In this document: in pieces, positions 14,971 through 22,846 of the stretch
How positions within the stretch are numbered: the first letter of the stretch is position 1
Layout of the letters: the number at the start of each line of letters is the position of its first letter
Assembly (NCBI GenBank): GCA_050692195.1
Contig: JBOGVA010000027.1
Location: 1 to 41,677 of the forward strand
DNA length: 41,677 bases
From: JBOGVA01 sp050692195
Lineage (GTDB): Bacteria > Actinomycetota > UBA4738
Reading direction: 5' to 3'
Translations under genes and position numbers: made by a program
Notes under the pieces: generated by a model
Database searches by the model: none
Seen by the model: the letters and a program-made list of their open reading frames with translations, nothing else
Told to the model about the DNA's origin: nothing

Positions 14971-15681
14971 TTGCCACGCAAGCGGACCGCTCTGGAGAGG
15001 GCCCTGGGGACCCACTTCAAGAACGCTGAGCTTCGAGACGCCGCCCTTACCCACCGGTCCTTCGCCTTCGAGCACGGAGTGCTTCCCACGAACGAGCGAC
15101 TTGAGTTCCTGGGCGACGCGGTCCTCGGGCTGGTGGTCACCGATCTGGTCTATCGGGCCTTCCCCGATCGGTCCGAAGGCGAGCTGGCAAAGCTTCGGGC
15201 CGCGATGGTGAACATGACCACGCTTGCCGAGGTGGCCCGGGATCTCGGACTGGGTGAGGAGGTCCTGCTCGGAAGGGGAGAAGAGCTCTCGGGCGGACGG
15301 AACAAGGCCAGCATCCTCGCCGACGCGCTGGAAGCGGTCCTTGGAGCGGTCTATCTGGACCAGGGCGCCAAGGCGGCGCACAGGCTCATCGAGCGCCTCT
15401 TCCGCCCGAGGATCGAGGCGTACGTCCGGGGCGAAGGCGGACGCGACTACAAGACCATCCTGCAGGAGCTGGCCGCCCAGGACATTGGACGGCTGCCCGA
15501 GTATCGGGTTGCCGAGAGCGGTCCCGACCACCAGAAGGAGTTCACCGCCTCCGTCTCTATCTCCGGGCGCGAGCTGGGGAGAGGATCCGGCAGGTCGAAG
15601 AAGGAGGCCGAGCAGAGGGCGGCCCGCGAGGCGTTCGATCGGCTGACCGAGGATGCGGCCGAGATGGCCAAGGAACACTGA
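14971..15681 (+). CDS. rnc: Ribonuclease III
   Basis: 236 residues from TTG 14971. RNase III cuts double-stranded RNA, including the rRNA precursor stems. The catalytic domain (about 8-155) carries NERLEFLGDAVLGLV (signature with the metal-binding Glu and Asp), EGELAKLRAAMVN, and ADALEAVLGAVYLDQG (second acidic pair, Asp and Glu). The C-terminal double-stranded RNA-binding domain (about 160-228) has DYKTILQELAAQ and SGRSKKEAEQRAAREA. It starts 24 bases after rpmF and is followed by mutM. Confidence 0.96.
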   Translation: MPRKRTALERALGTHFKNAELRDAALTHRSFAFEHGVLPTNERLEFLGDAVLGLVVTDLVYRAFPDRSEGELAKLRAAMVNMTTLAEVARDLGLGEEVLLGRGEELSGGRNKASILADALEAVLGAVYLDQGAKAAHRLIERLFRPRIEAYVRGEGGRDYKTILQELAAQDIGRLPEYRVAESGPDHQKEFTASVSISGRELGRGSGRSKKEAEQRAAREAFDRLTEDAAEMAKEH

Positions 15682-15706
15682 GAAGGGACTGGGGCTGAGG
15701 GGCGAC

Positions 15707-16549
15707 GTGGAGCTGCCGGAAGTGGAGGTGGTGCGCCGGGACCTCGAGAAAGAGGTCGTCGGCAAGCGGGTGAAGGTGGTCGAGGTCCGGCCCCACCGCA
15801 ACGCCATGCGGGTCATTCGCCGCCACGCCAGGCGCAAGGAGTTCGCCGACCGCCTGGCCGGCAAGAAGATCACCCGCGTCGACCGCAAGGGAAAGTACGT
15901 GCTCCTCCATCTGGAGGACGGCAGCGTGCTGGTGGTGCATTTCGGCATGTCCGGGCAGTTCCTCCGAGGAACGAAGCGGCAGTCGCTGCCGACGCACACC
16001 CATGTCGTGATCGACTTCGTCCAGGGTGGCGACCTGCGGTACGTGGACCCGCGGACGTTCGGCGAGATGTTCATGACTGCCGCCGATGACCTCGGGAAGA
16101 TCAAGGAGCTGGACCACGTGGCCATCGATCCTCTCGAGGACACATTCACGTGGCAAGAGTTCTCAGGCGAGCTGGCGCGGCGGGCCACCAAGCTCAAGTC
16201 GCTTCTCATGGACCAGAAGTTCGTCTCCGGTCTCGGCAACATCTACTCGGACGAGGTCCTGTTCGCGGCCGGCCTCAAGTACGACCGGCTGTCGGACTCC
16301 CTGTCGTCCCAGGAAGTGCGGCGACTGTACCGGGCCATGCGGGAGGTCCTCCAGGACGCGGTGCGGTTCCGCGGGACCACGCTCGACGACGAGGCCTACC
16401 TGGACGTGTTTGGGAAGCCGGGCGAGTTCCAGAACGAGCTCAAGGTCTACGGTCGCAGAGGCGAGGCCTGCCGCCGCTGTCGTACCTCGGTCGACGCGGT
16501 GAAGTTGGGCGGGCGGTACTCGTACTTCTGCCCGCAGTGCCAGAGCTGA
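15707..16549 (+). CDS. mutM: Formamidopyrimidine-DNA glycosylase family protein, N-terminal catalytic proline absent
   Basis: 280 residues from GTG 15707, after GAGGGG five bases upstream. The family removes oxidised purines (8-oxoG, Fapy) and cuts the abasic site by beta/delta elimination. Seen: N-terminal ELPEVEVVRRDLE, VHFGMSGQF, the H2TH region KSLLMDQKFVSGLGNIYSDE (normally LLDQxxxxGxGNIYxDE), and a C-terminal zinc finger with CRRC and CPQC. Canonical enzymes start (M)PELPEVE, and the exposed Pro2 amine is the nucleophile. Here the DNA reads G-D-V-E-L-P-E-V-E, so initiation at GTG gives Met-Glu-Leu-Pro with no proline, and no in-frame start supplies one. Position is canonical, after rnc. 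The family call is firm; the activity is uncertain. Confidence 0.88.
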   Translation: MELPEVEVVRRDLEKEVVGKRVKVVEVRPHRNAMRVIRRHARRKEFADRLAGKKITRVDRKGKYVLLHLEDGSVLVVHFGMSGQFLRGTKRQSLPTHTHVVIDFVQGGDLRYVDPRTFGEMFMTAADDLGKIKELDHVAIDPLEDTFTWQEFSGELARRATKLKSLLMDQKFVSGLGNIYSDEVLFAAGLKYDRLSDSLSSQEVRRLYRAMREVLQDAVRFRGTTLDDEAYLDVFGKPGEFQNELKVYGRRGEACRRCRTSVDAVKLGGRYSYFCPQCQS

Positions 16550-16567
16550 CCGAACGCTGATTCGGTC
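16548..16567 (+). terminator. Hairpin terminator after mutM
   Basis: Stem GACCGAA (16548-16554) / TTCGGTC (16561-16567) with a six-base loop starts inside the mutM stop codon. A 175-base gap free of genes follows before acyP. There is no strong T-run. It would end the rsmD-to-mutM transcription unit. Confidence 0.45.
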
Positions 16568-16712
16568 GTTCGCTGTTCCGCTCCGACAGTTCGGGCTCGT
16601 CAACTCAATGGTCAGCGGGCACTTGCGGCGATGGCCCGTGTGCCCAGAAGTCTCTCCTCTTCGATGTCTACCTCGCCGGAGCACCTGCCCGCGACGGCCA
16701 AGCGATCGAGGT

Positions 16713-16718
16713 TATCGT
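16713..16718 (+). promoter_or_regulatory. Candidate -10 box for leaderless acyP
   Basis: TATCGT ends six bases before the acyP ATG at 16725. The nearest GAGG is 14 bases from the start, too far for a normal ribosome site. The upstream 140 bases of this gap show no other gene or RNA that I can recognise. Confidence 0.4.
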
Positions 16719-16724
16719 TCGCGC

Positions 16725-17000
16725 ATGCCGACCAAGCGGGTGCACGCGTTCGTGTCGGGAATGGTCCAGGGCGTGTTCTTTCGGGTCGAGGCGGCATCGC
16801 GGGCCAGGTCGCTCGGTCTGAGTGGATTCGTGCGGAACACTCCCGACGGCCGAGTCGAGGCCGTGTTCGAAGGGGAGCCCGACCAGGTGGACCGGATGGT
16901 CGCCTGGTGTCGCAGAGGGCCGGATCTGGCGCGCGTCGAGTCCGTCGAGGTCGCCGAGGAGCCTCCCCTGGGGGACCGAGACTTTCGGATCGCCCGCTGA
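16725..17000 (+). CDS. acyP: Acylphosphatase
   Basis: 91 residues from ATG 16725. It hydrolyses acyl phosphates such as carbamoyl- and acetyl-phosphate. The conserved phosphate-binding loop is present as SGMVQGVFFRVEAASRA (usually GxVQGVxFR), with the catalytic arginine, followed by GLSGFVRNTPDGRVEAVFEG (usually GWVxNxxDGxVE), which carries the catalytic asparagine. Length is exactly that of the family. It sits between mutM and smc, as in mycobacteria. Confidence 0.93.
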   Translation: MPTKRVHAFVSGMVQGVFFRVEAASRARSLGLSGFVRNTPDGRVEAVFEGEPDQVDRMVAWCRRGPDLARVESVEVAEEPPLGDRDFRIAR

Positions 17001-17072
17001 CGCTTTCTCCACCGGAATCACAGCGCTGAAATTTTCTTCGCGGCCCTCCACGGTCCCGCCGGGTTCGCCGGT

Positions 17073-17078
17073 TAGCAT
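17073..17078 (+). promoter_or_regulatory. Candidate -10 box of smc
   Basis: TAGCAT lies nine bases before the smc ATG at 17088, giving a leader of three bases or less. No ribosome site is visible. The 87-base gap also holds a CAGCGCTG palindrome followed by AAATTTT (17022-17036), which might terminate acyP. Confidence 0.4.
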
Positions 17079-17087
17079 CGAGTCCCA

Positions 17088-20000
17088 ATGTTCCTCAGGT
17101 CCTTGACCCTTCGCGGCTTCAAGTCCTTCGCGGGCAAAACCACGCTCGAGTTCACTCCGGGCGTCAGCGTCATCGTTGGGCCGAATGGCTCCGGGAAGTC
17201 GAACATCGTGGACGCGATCGCATGGGTGCTCGGCGAGCAGGGCCCGCGGTCCCTGCGCGGAGCCCAGATGGCCGACGTCATCTTCGCCGGCAGCCCCGCC
17301 CGCCCCCCGCTCGGGCTGGCCTCGGTCAGCATGGTCATCGACAACTCGGCCGGCCTGATCCCCGTGCCCGCCTCGGAGGTGGAGATCAGCCGAACCGTGT
17401 ATCGCTCGGGAGAGAGCGAGTACCGGTTGGGTGGCCGGCCGTGCCGCCTGCTCGACATCCAGGAGCTGCTCGCCGACACCGGGATCGGGCGGGCGCTGCA
17501 CACGATCATCGGTCAGGGGCAGCTCGACGCCGTCCTCGCGGCCCGACCGGAGGAACGAAGGCAGTTCGTCGAAGAGGCCGCCGGGATCGCCAAGCACCGG
17601 CGGCGACGGGAGCGCGCCGAGCGGAGGCTGGCCGGGTTGGAGGGAGACCTCCTCCGGATCCAGGACCTCCTCTCAGAGCTCAAGCGGCAGCTCAAGCCGC
17701 TGAAGCAGCAGGCCGAGCTGGCCGAGCGCCACGAGGCGTTGACGAGGGAAGCGACGGAGCTTGCACTGCGGCTGTCGGCGGCCCGGCTCCGCGAGCTCTA
17801 CCGGGACCGGAACCGTCGCCGTCCGACATGGGAGCGAGCCGAGGGCGGCCAGTCGGCCGCGCGGGCCCGCCTGGCGGAGCTGGACGCGGAGATCGCCGCG
17901 ATCGAGGAAGACCGCGCCCGCGCAGAGTCGTCGCAGAGGGAAGCCGAAGACCTACGGACGGAGGCTGTGGGATCGAAGTCCGAGGCGGAAGGCCGGCTGC
18001 GGTTGGCCGTCCGGGATGAGGCGCGCGCCCGTGAGCGGCTCTCCGCCGCCGCGAACAGGTCCGGCCGGCTGTTCGCGCTGGAGGAGGAGCTGGATCGGAC
18101 CGAGGGCGCCGTGGTGGACGTACGCCGCGCGGCGGAGCAGCGGGAGCGGGAGCTGGACGAGGCCGAACGGGCCTTTCGGCGCGCCGAGCAGGCCCGCCAG
18201 GACGCCGAGGGCGAACGCCGCCGCCTGAGCGAGGAGGCTGCTGCCAGGAAGGCCGAGGCGGAGGCCCTGAGCCGAACCCTCTCGGGGCACGAGGCGGAAC
18301 TCTCCCGCCTGTCCGCGATCCAGGCGGATCTGCGGGGGCGGCTGGGCGACGCGGAAGCCCGGTCCGCCGAGCTGGCCGCCGAGGTCGAGCGGCTCGATGC
18401 GCTCGAGACGCCTCTTTCGGGCGAGCAGGCCGCCATCGAGCGCGAGCGGATCGAGCTGGCGCGAAGGCTGGCCGAGCTGGACGCTCGGGGCGAGGGCCTG
18501 CGGGCCCGACGGGATGTGCTCGAGGCGAGGAGGGCTGAGCTTTCCGAGTCTCCGGGCGCTGCCTTCGCCCGGCGGCACGGCGGGAGAGCGATCGGGCTGC
18601 TTCGGGAACTCATCGAGGCTCCGAAGGACATCAGGGCAGCCCTCGACGCCGCCCTCGGTCCCTTCGCCGACGCGATCGTCTACTCGGGCGAGGCCGAGGC
18701 GCTGGCCGACGCGGCAGCGGGGGAGGGAGCCGGCGTGACGCTGGCCGCGACGGAAGGTGCGGAGTCCCCGCCCCCTTCGATCCCGTTCGAACGAAGCCTG
18801 CTCGACGCGGTGCGCCCCGAGCCACGGGTCCGGCTGCTGGCCGCTCGCCTTTTGGAGGAGACGTATCTGGTACGGAGCCTTGCCGAGGCGGCGGCGAAGC
18901 ACCGGGTGCATCCGGCGGCGCGGTTCGTGACCCCCGAAGGAACGATGGTCGGCCCGTGGTTCGTGCGGACGTCTCCGGGCCAGGACGAGCGAATGGAGCA
19001 GGTCCGCCGGGACGCCGCCGCCATCGATCGGGAGATGGGAGCGGTCCACCGAGAGCTCCGCGAGAGCCGTGCGCGCCTAGAGGAGATCTCGGGTCGTGCC
19101 GAGGTGGTTGGCACCGAGCTCGACGGCGCCGATCGCCTCATCACAGCCGCGGCCGAGCAGATGGCCGATCTGGAGAAGGAGCTGGCCTCGCTCCGAACAG
19201 AGGAGCAGCTGGTGAGGGAACGCCATGCCTCCGTGGAAGCTGCTGCCGCCGGCGCTCGCGACGCGCTCGCCCGAGCGCCCCTCCCAGTGCCGGAGCCTCC
19301 TGGCGTCCCAATGTTCGCTGAGCCACCCGTCCAGCTTCGCGTCGAGGTGGAGGCGCTCCGGCGCGAACGATCGCGGCTGGAGGCAGGGGTGGCGCGGGCT
19401 CGACGGGAGATCGAGGCGCTCGACGGGGAGGATCCCGGCGAGCTACGCGAAGCCGTGCGGGCGGCTGAGCAGGTCAGGGTCGCCGCCGAAGAGGACGTGC
19501 GGAAGGCGGAGGAGAACCTGGCCGGGGCGGTGACCGCCCACAGAGCGGCCACCGAGACGGCTCGGGCGATCCAGGACGGGCATGCCCAGGCCAGCCGCGC
19601 CTGGAGGGTGGAGGCCGCCGAGGTGGAGCGCCTGCGCCAGGAAAACGAGGAGGAGGATCGGGAGCGTCACGACCTGGAGCGTCGCATCGCAGACGCGGAG
19701 CGCCTGCTGGCGGAGGGGCACGGGGCCGATCCCTCCCAGGCTGTGGAGGGGCTTTCGGAGGAAGAGACGCTCGGGGAGCTGCAGCGTCGCTCCGACCTGG
19801 TGGCCAGGCGCCTCGGATTGGTGGGAAGGGTGAACCTGCTTGCGACCGGCGAGCTCGAATCGGTGCAGCAGCGGTACGACTTCGTCCGCCGCGAGCTGGA
19901 GGACGTGAAGGGAGCCCGGACAAACCTTCAGGGCATCATCAGGGAAGTGGACCAGAGGGTGGCGGAGCTGTTCGCCGCGGCCTTCGAGGACGTGGCCCGG

Positions 20001-20429
20001 GAGTTCTCCGCCCTGTTCCGGTTGATGTTTCCAGGCGGGGAGGGCCGCCTGACGCTGACCGATCCAGCCGATCTCCTCGGGTCCGGGATCGAGGTGGAGG
20101 CCCGGCCCGGACGGGGCCGGGTCAAGAGGCTGTCGCTGCTGTCCGGCGGGGAGCGTTCGCTGGCGGCGCTGGCGTTCCTGTTCGCCATCTTCAGGGCCCG
20201 CCCCAGCCCCTTCTACCTGATGGACGAGGTCGAGGCGGCTCTGGACGACATCAACCTCCACCGGTTCCTGGAGGTGGTCCGGGCGTTCGCCCAGGACTCG
20301 CAGGTCCTTCTGGTCACCCACCAGAAGCGGTCGATGGAGATGGCCGATGTGCTGTACGGGGTCTCCATAGGCCGGGACGGCGCGTCCACCGTCATCTCAC
20401 AGCGGCTGCTGGAAGTCGCCGTCGGCTAG
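17088..20429 (+). CDS. smc: Chromosome segregation protein SMC
   Basis: 1113 residues, somewhat shorter than the usual 1170-1200. It forms an ATP-driven ring that compacts and segregates the chromosome together with ScpA and ScpB, which are not in this window. Seen: Walker A GPNGSGKSN (31-39), the R-loop and Q-loop area (VLGEQGPRSLRGAQMADVIF), IGQGQLDAVLAARPEERR, two long Glu/Arg/Ala-rich coiled coils (about 165-480 and 640-960), a hinge around 490-635 that is divergent but keeps the AALDAALGPFADAIVY strand, signature LLSGGERSLAALAFLFA, and Walker B YLMDEVEAALDD. The shortening lies in the coiled coils rather than the ATPase heads. Confidence 0.96.
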   Translation: MFLRSLTLRGFKSFAGKTTLEFTPGVSVIVGPNGSGKSNIVDAIAWVLGEQGPRSLRGAQMADVIFAGSPARPPLGLASVSMVIDNSAGLIPVPASEVEISRTVYRSGESEYRLGGRPCRLLDIQELLADTGIGRALHTIIGQGQLDAVLAARPEERRQFVEEAAGIAKHRRRRERAERRLAGLEGDLLRIQDLLSELKRQLKPLKQQAELAERHEALTREATELALRLSAARLRELYRDRNRRRPTWERAEGGQSAARARLAELDAEIAAIEEDRARAESSQREAEDLRTEAVGSKSEAEGRLRLAVRDEARARERLSAAANRSGRLFALEEELDRTEGAVVDVRRAAEQRERELDEAERAFRRAEQARQDAEGERRRLSEEAAARKAEAEALSRTLSGHEAELSRLSAIQADLRGRLGDAEARSAELAAEVERLDALETPLSGEQAAIERERIELARRLAELDARGEGLRARRDVLEARRAELSESPGAAFARRHGGRAIGLLRELIEAPKDIRAALDAALGPFADAIVYSGEAEALADAAAGEGAGVTLAATEGAESPPPSIPFERSLLDAVRPEPRVRLLAARLLEETYLVRSLAEAAAKHRVHPAARFVTPEGTMVGPWFVRTSPGQDERMEQVRRDAAAIDREMGAVHRELRESRARLEEISGRAEVVGTELDGADRLITAAAEQMADLEKELASLRTEEQLVRERHASVEAAAAGARDALARAPLPVPEPPGVPMFAEPPVQLRVEVEALRRERSRLEAGVARARREIEALDGEDPGELREAVRAAEQVRVAAEEDVRKAEENLAGAVTAHRAATETARAIQDGHAQASRAWRVEAAEVERLRQENEEEDRERHDLERRIADAERLLAEGHGADPSQAVEGLSEEETLGELQRRSDLVARRLGLVGRVNLLATGELESVQQRYDFVRRELEDVKGARTNLQGIIREVDQRVAELFAAAFEDVAREFSALFRLMFPGGEGRLTLTDPADLLGSGIEVEARPGRGRVKRLSLLSGGERSLAALAFLFAIFRARPSPFYLMDEVEAALDDINLHRFLEVVRAFAQDSQVLLVTHQKRSMEMADVLYGVSIGRDGASTVISQRLLEVAVG

Positions 20430-20491
20430 AGTCTGGGCTCTCGGCCGGCCCCGTTGCCGCCGCGTGGCCTCGGGGACCAAACTAGTGAGCC

Positions 20492-21847
20492 GTGGAGGCT
20501 CCCCCGGTTCGCTACGCCAAGAGCGGGGACGTCAACATCGCGTACTCCGTGGTGGGTGACGGGCCGTTCGATCTGGTCTTCGTGAGCGGGTGGGTCCTCT
20601 CCGTCCTCGAGTCCGCCTGGGAGGGACCGGCGGCAGACCTCCTCAGCCGCCTTGCCTCGTTCTCGCGGCTCATCCTGTTCGACAAGCGGGGAACGGGCAT
20701 GTCCGATCGCGCAACCGGCGTCCCCGACCTCGAGACCAGGATGGACGACATCCGCGCCGTGATGGACGCCGCCGGATCGAAGCGAGCGGCCATCATGGGC
20801 GTCTCCGAGGGTGGACCGATGACGCTGCTCTTCGCGGCGACCTACCCGGAGCGGACCGCCGCCGCCATCCTCTACGGCACGGGTCCGTCGAACGTCCGCG
20901 CCGATGACTATCCGTGGGGATACAGTCCCGAGGAGGCGGCTGAGCGGGTCAGGCAGATATCCGGCAGGGCTGGGACTCAGGAGTGGCTGGACGAACAGCT
21001 CAAGCGCTTCGCGCCGAGCCTGGCCGGGGACGAGGAGGCGACGCGCTGGTGGCGGAGGTGGGTGCTCACGAGCGCCAGCCCCGGGGCTGTCGTGGCCCTG
21101 ACCCGAATGAACGTGGAGATCGACGCCCGTCACACGTTGCCGGCGATCCGCGTCCCCACCCTCGTGATCCATCCGGTCGGCGACGAGGTCGTGGAAATCG
21201 CCGAGGGGAGATATATGGCGGAGAGGATCCCCGGCGCAGAGATGGTGGAGCTGCCCGGGGAGGATCATGGCTGGTGGGTTCAATCCGATCCCATCGCCCG
21301 AGAGGTCGAAGGCTTCCTGCGCGGCATCTGGGACCGCGGCGAGTGGGACGTGGTCGAGAACGACCGAGTCCTGGCCACGGTCCTCTTCACGGACATCGTC
21401 GGTTCGACCGCCAAGGTGGCCGAGCTGGGCGACCGCGGTTGGCGCGATCTTCTCCAGCAGCATCATGCGGTGGTGCGGCGGCATCTGGTTCGCTTCTCCG
21501 GCCGCGAGATCGATACCGCGGGAGACGGCTTCTTCGCCAGCTTCGACGGGCCGGCTCGCGCGATCCGGTGCGCGTGTGCGATCACCGAAGCCATGCCAGA
21601 TCTCGGGGTGGAGGTTCGCGCGGGTCTGCATACGGGTGAGTGTGAGGTCGTCGAAGGCAAGGTCGGCGGGATCGCGGTGCACATCGGGGCTCGGGTGGCA
21701 GCCCTGGCCGGACCGAGCGAAGTGCTCGTGTCCAGCACGGTGAAGGACCTCGTGGCGGGCTCGGGGCTCACGTTCCACGATCGAGGCGAGCACGAGCTGA
21801 AGGGCCTCCCCGGCGCGTGGCGCGTGTATTCGGTGGTCGGCGGCTGA
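20492..21847 (+). CDS. Alpha/beta hydrolase fused to class III nucleotide cyclase
   Basis: 451 residues from GTG 20492. Residues 1-280 form an alpha/beta hydrolase with nucleophile Ser105 in GVSEGG, Asp231 in HPVGDE and His259 in PGEDHGW, a complete triad. Residues 290-450 form a class III cyclase: metal-binding Asp301 (LFTDIVGST) and Asp345 (TAGDGFFASF) are present, and transition-state Arg401 is present (IGARV). The purine-selecting Lys and Asp of canonical adenylyl cyclases are replaced by Asp341 and Lys390, a charge swap, and the Asn is His397. This fusion is common in actinobacteria, and the product nucleotide is unknown. No membrane helix is visible, so it is probably cytoplasmic. Its end overlaps the ftsY frame. 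Confidence 0.88.
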   Translation: MEAPPVRYAKSGDVNIAYSVVGDGPFDLVFVSGWVLSVLESAWEGPAADLLSRLASFSRLILFDKRGTGMSDRATGVPDLETRMDDIRAVMDAAGSKRAAIMGVSEGGPMTLLFAATYPERTAAAILYGTGPSNVRADDYPWGYSPEEAAERVRQISGRAGTQEWLDEQLKRFAPSLAGDEEATRWWRRWVLTSASPGAVVALTRMNVEIDARHTLPAIRVPTLVIHPVGDEVVEIAEGRYMAERIPGAEMVELPGEDHGWWVQSDPIAREVEGFLRGIWDRGEWDVVENDRVLATVLFTDIVGSTAKVAELGDRGWRDLLQQHHAVVRRHLVRFSGREIDTAGDGFFASFDGPARAIRCACAITEAMPDLGVEVRAGLHTGECEVVEGKVGGIAVHIGARVAALAGPSEVLVSSTVKDLVAGSGLTFHDRGEHELKGLPGAWRVYSVVGG

Positions 21848-22842
21848 GGGGAGCGACCATCGAACTCGCGCTCCTGGTCGTCCTGGCCTTTCTCATCGCC
21901 GGCGTGGCCGGCGTGGTCATCACCCGGCGGGCCGCCCGGAGGCCGGCTCGGGTCCGTGAGGCACCCTCGGTCGACCGAACCGCGTACGGACCGGTTCAGC
22001 GAGGATTCGCCGACCGGGTGCGTGGGCTGTTTCGCGCCGGCGCCCCCACGGAGCAGACCTGGCGGGAGCTGGAAGAGGCGCTGATCCGGGCCGACGTCGG
22101 CCCCAAGGCGTCGGAGAGGATCGTGGCGCGGGTGCGCGACGGCTTCGCCCCGCCGGCGGACCCGGTTGCCGTGGTGATGCAGGAGGTTGTCCGCATCTTC
22201 GAAGGAGATGGTCCCTGGACGGCCCCGGCCGGCTCACCGGGGATCGTGATGGTGGTGGGGGTGAACGGGACGGGGAAGACGACCACCATCGGCAAGCTGG
22301 CTCACATCCTGGCCAGGGAAGGCCGGTCGGTCAGCCTGGCCGCCAGCGACACGTTCCGGGCAGCGGCCGGCGAGCAGCTCGACCTGTGGGCCTCTCGAGC
22401 GGGGGCCCACCTCGTCGGGCAGGGCCGCGGGGCAGACCCGGGGGCGGTCGCATTCGACGCCGTGCAGGCCGCCAGGGCCAGAGGGAGCGACGTCCTCATC
22501 GTGGACACCGCGGGCCGATTGCACACCAAGCAGCCGCTCATGGAGGAGCTCAAGAAGGTGAAGAGGGTCCTCGAGAAGGCCGGGGGCCGGGTCGATGAGG
22601 TCCTGCTCGTCTTGGACGCCACGACCGGGCAGAACGGCATCGCCCAGGCCAGGGCGTTCACCGAGGCCGTCGAGGTTACGGGCGTGGTGCTGGCGAAGAT
22701 GGACGGCACGGCCAGGGGGGGCATCGTCCTGGCCGTCCGCGAGGAGCTCGGAGTGCCGATCAAGCTCGTGGGCATCGGCGAGGGGCCCGAGGACCTCGTC
22801 CCCTTCGACCCCGACGCCTTCGCCCGAAGGCTCGTGGCATGA
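21817..22842 (+). CDS. ftsY: Signal recognition particle receptor FtsY
   Basis: 341 residues if started at GTG 21817, which overlaps the cyclase gene by 31 bases and lacks a ribosome site. A strong GAGGGGAG (21846-21853) instead points to the in-frame ATC at 21859, giving IELALLVVLAFLIAGVAGVV as an N-terminal membrane helix; the real start is therefore unsettled. The NG domain is complete: N-domain helices about 60-130, Walker A GVNGTGKTTT (148-157), AASDTFRAAAGEQL, VDTAGRLHTKQPLMEEL, AKMDGTARGG, and GIGEGPEDLVPFD at the C-terminus. It docks Ffh-ribosome complexes at the membrane; Ffh is encoded 3.5 kb downstream. The membrane anchor is as in other actinobacterial FtsY proteins. Confidence 0.94.
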   Translation: MARVFGGRRLRGATIELALLVVLAFLIAGVAGVVITRRAARRPARVREAPSVDRTAYGPVQRGFADRVRGLFRAGAPTEQTWRELEEALIRADVGPKASERIVARVRDGFAPPADPVAVVMQEVVRIFEGDGPWTAPAGSPGIVMVVGVNGTGKTTTIGKLAHILAREGRSVSLAASDTFRAAAGEQLDLWASRAGAHLVGQGRGADPGAVAFDAVQAARARGSDVLIVDTAGRLHTKQPLMEELKKVKRVLEKAGGRVDEVLLVLDATTGQNGIAQARAFTEAVEVTGVVLAKMDGTARGGIVLAVREELGVPIKLVGIGEGPEDLVPFDPDAFARRLVA

Positions 22843-22846
22843 CGGT

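Noticed and set aside
20492..21847. Cyclase gene as the nucleotide-signalling core of a defence system (CBASS/Pycsar)
   Set aside because: It is a class III cyclase-hydrolase fusion without any adjacent effector or ancillary gene; neighbours are smc and ftsY.
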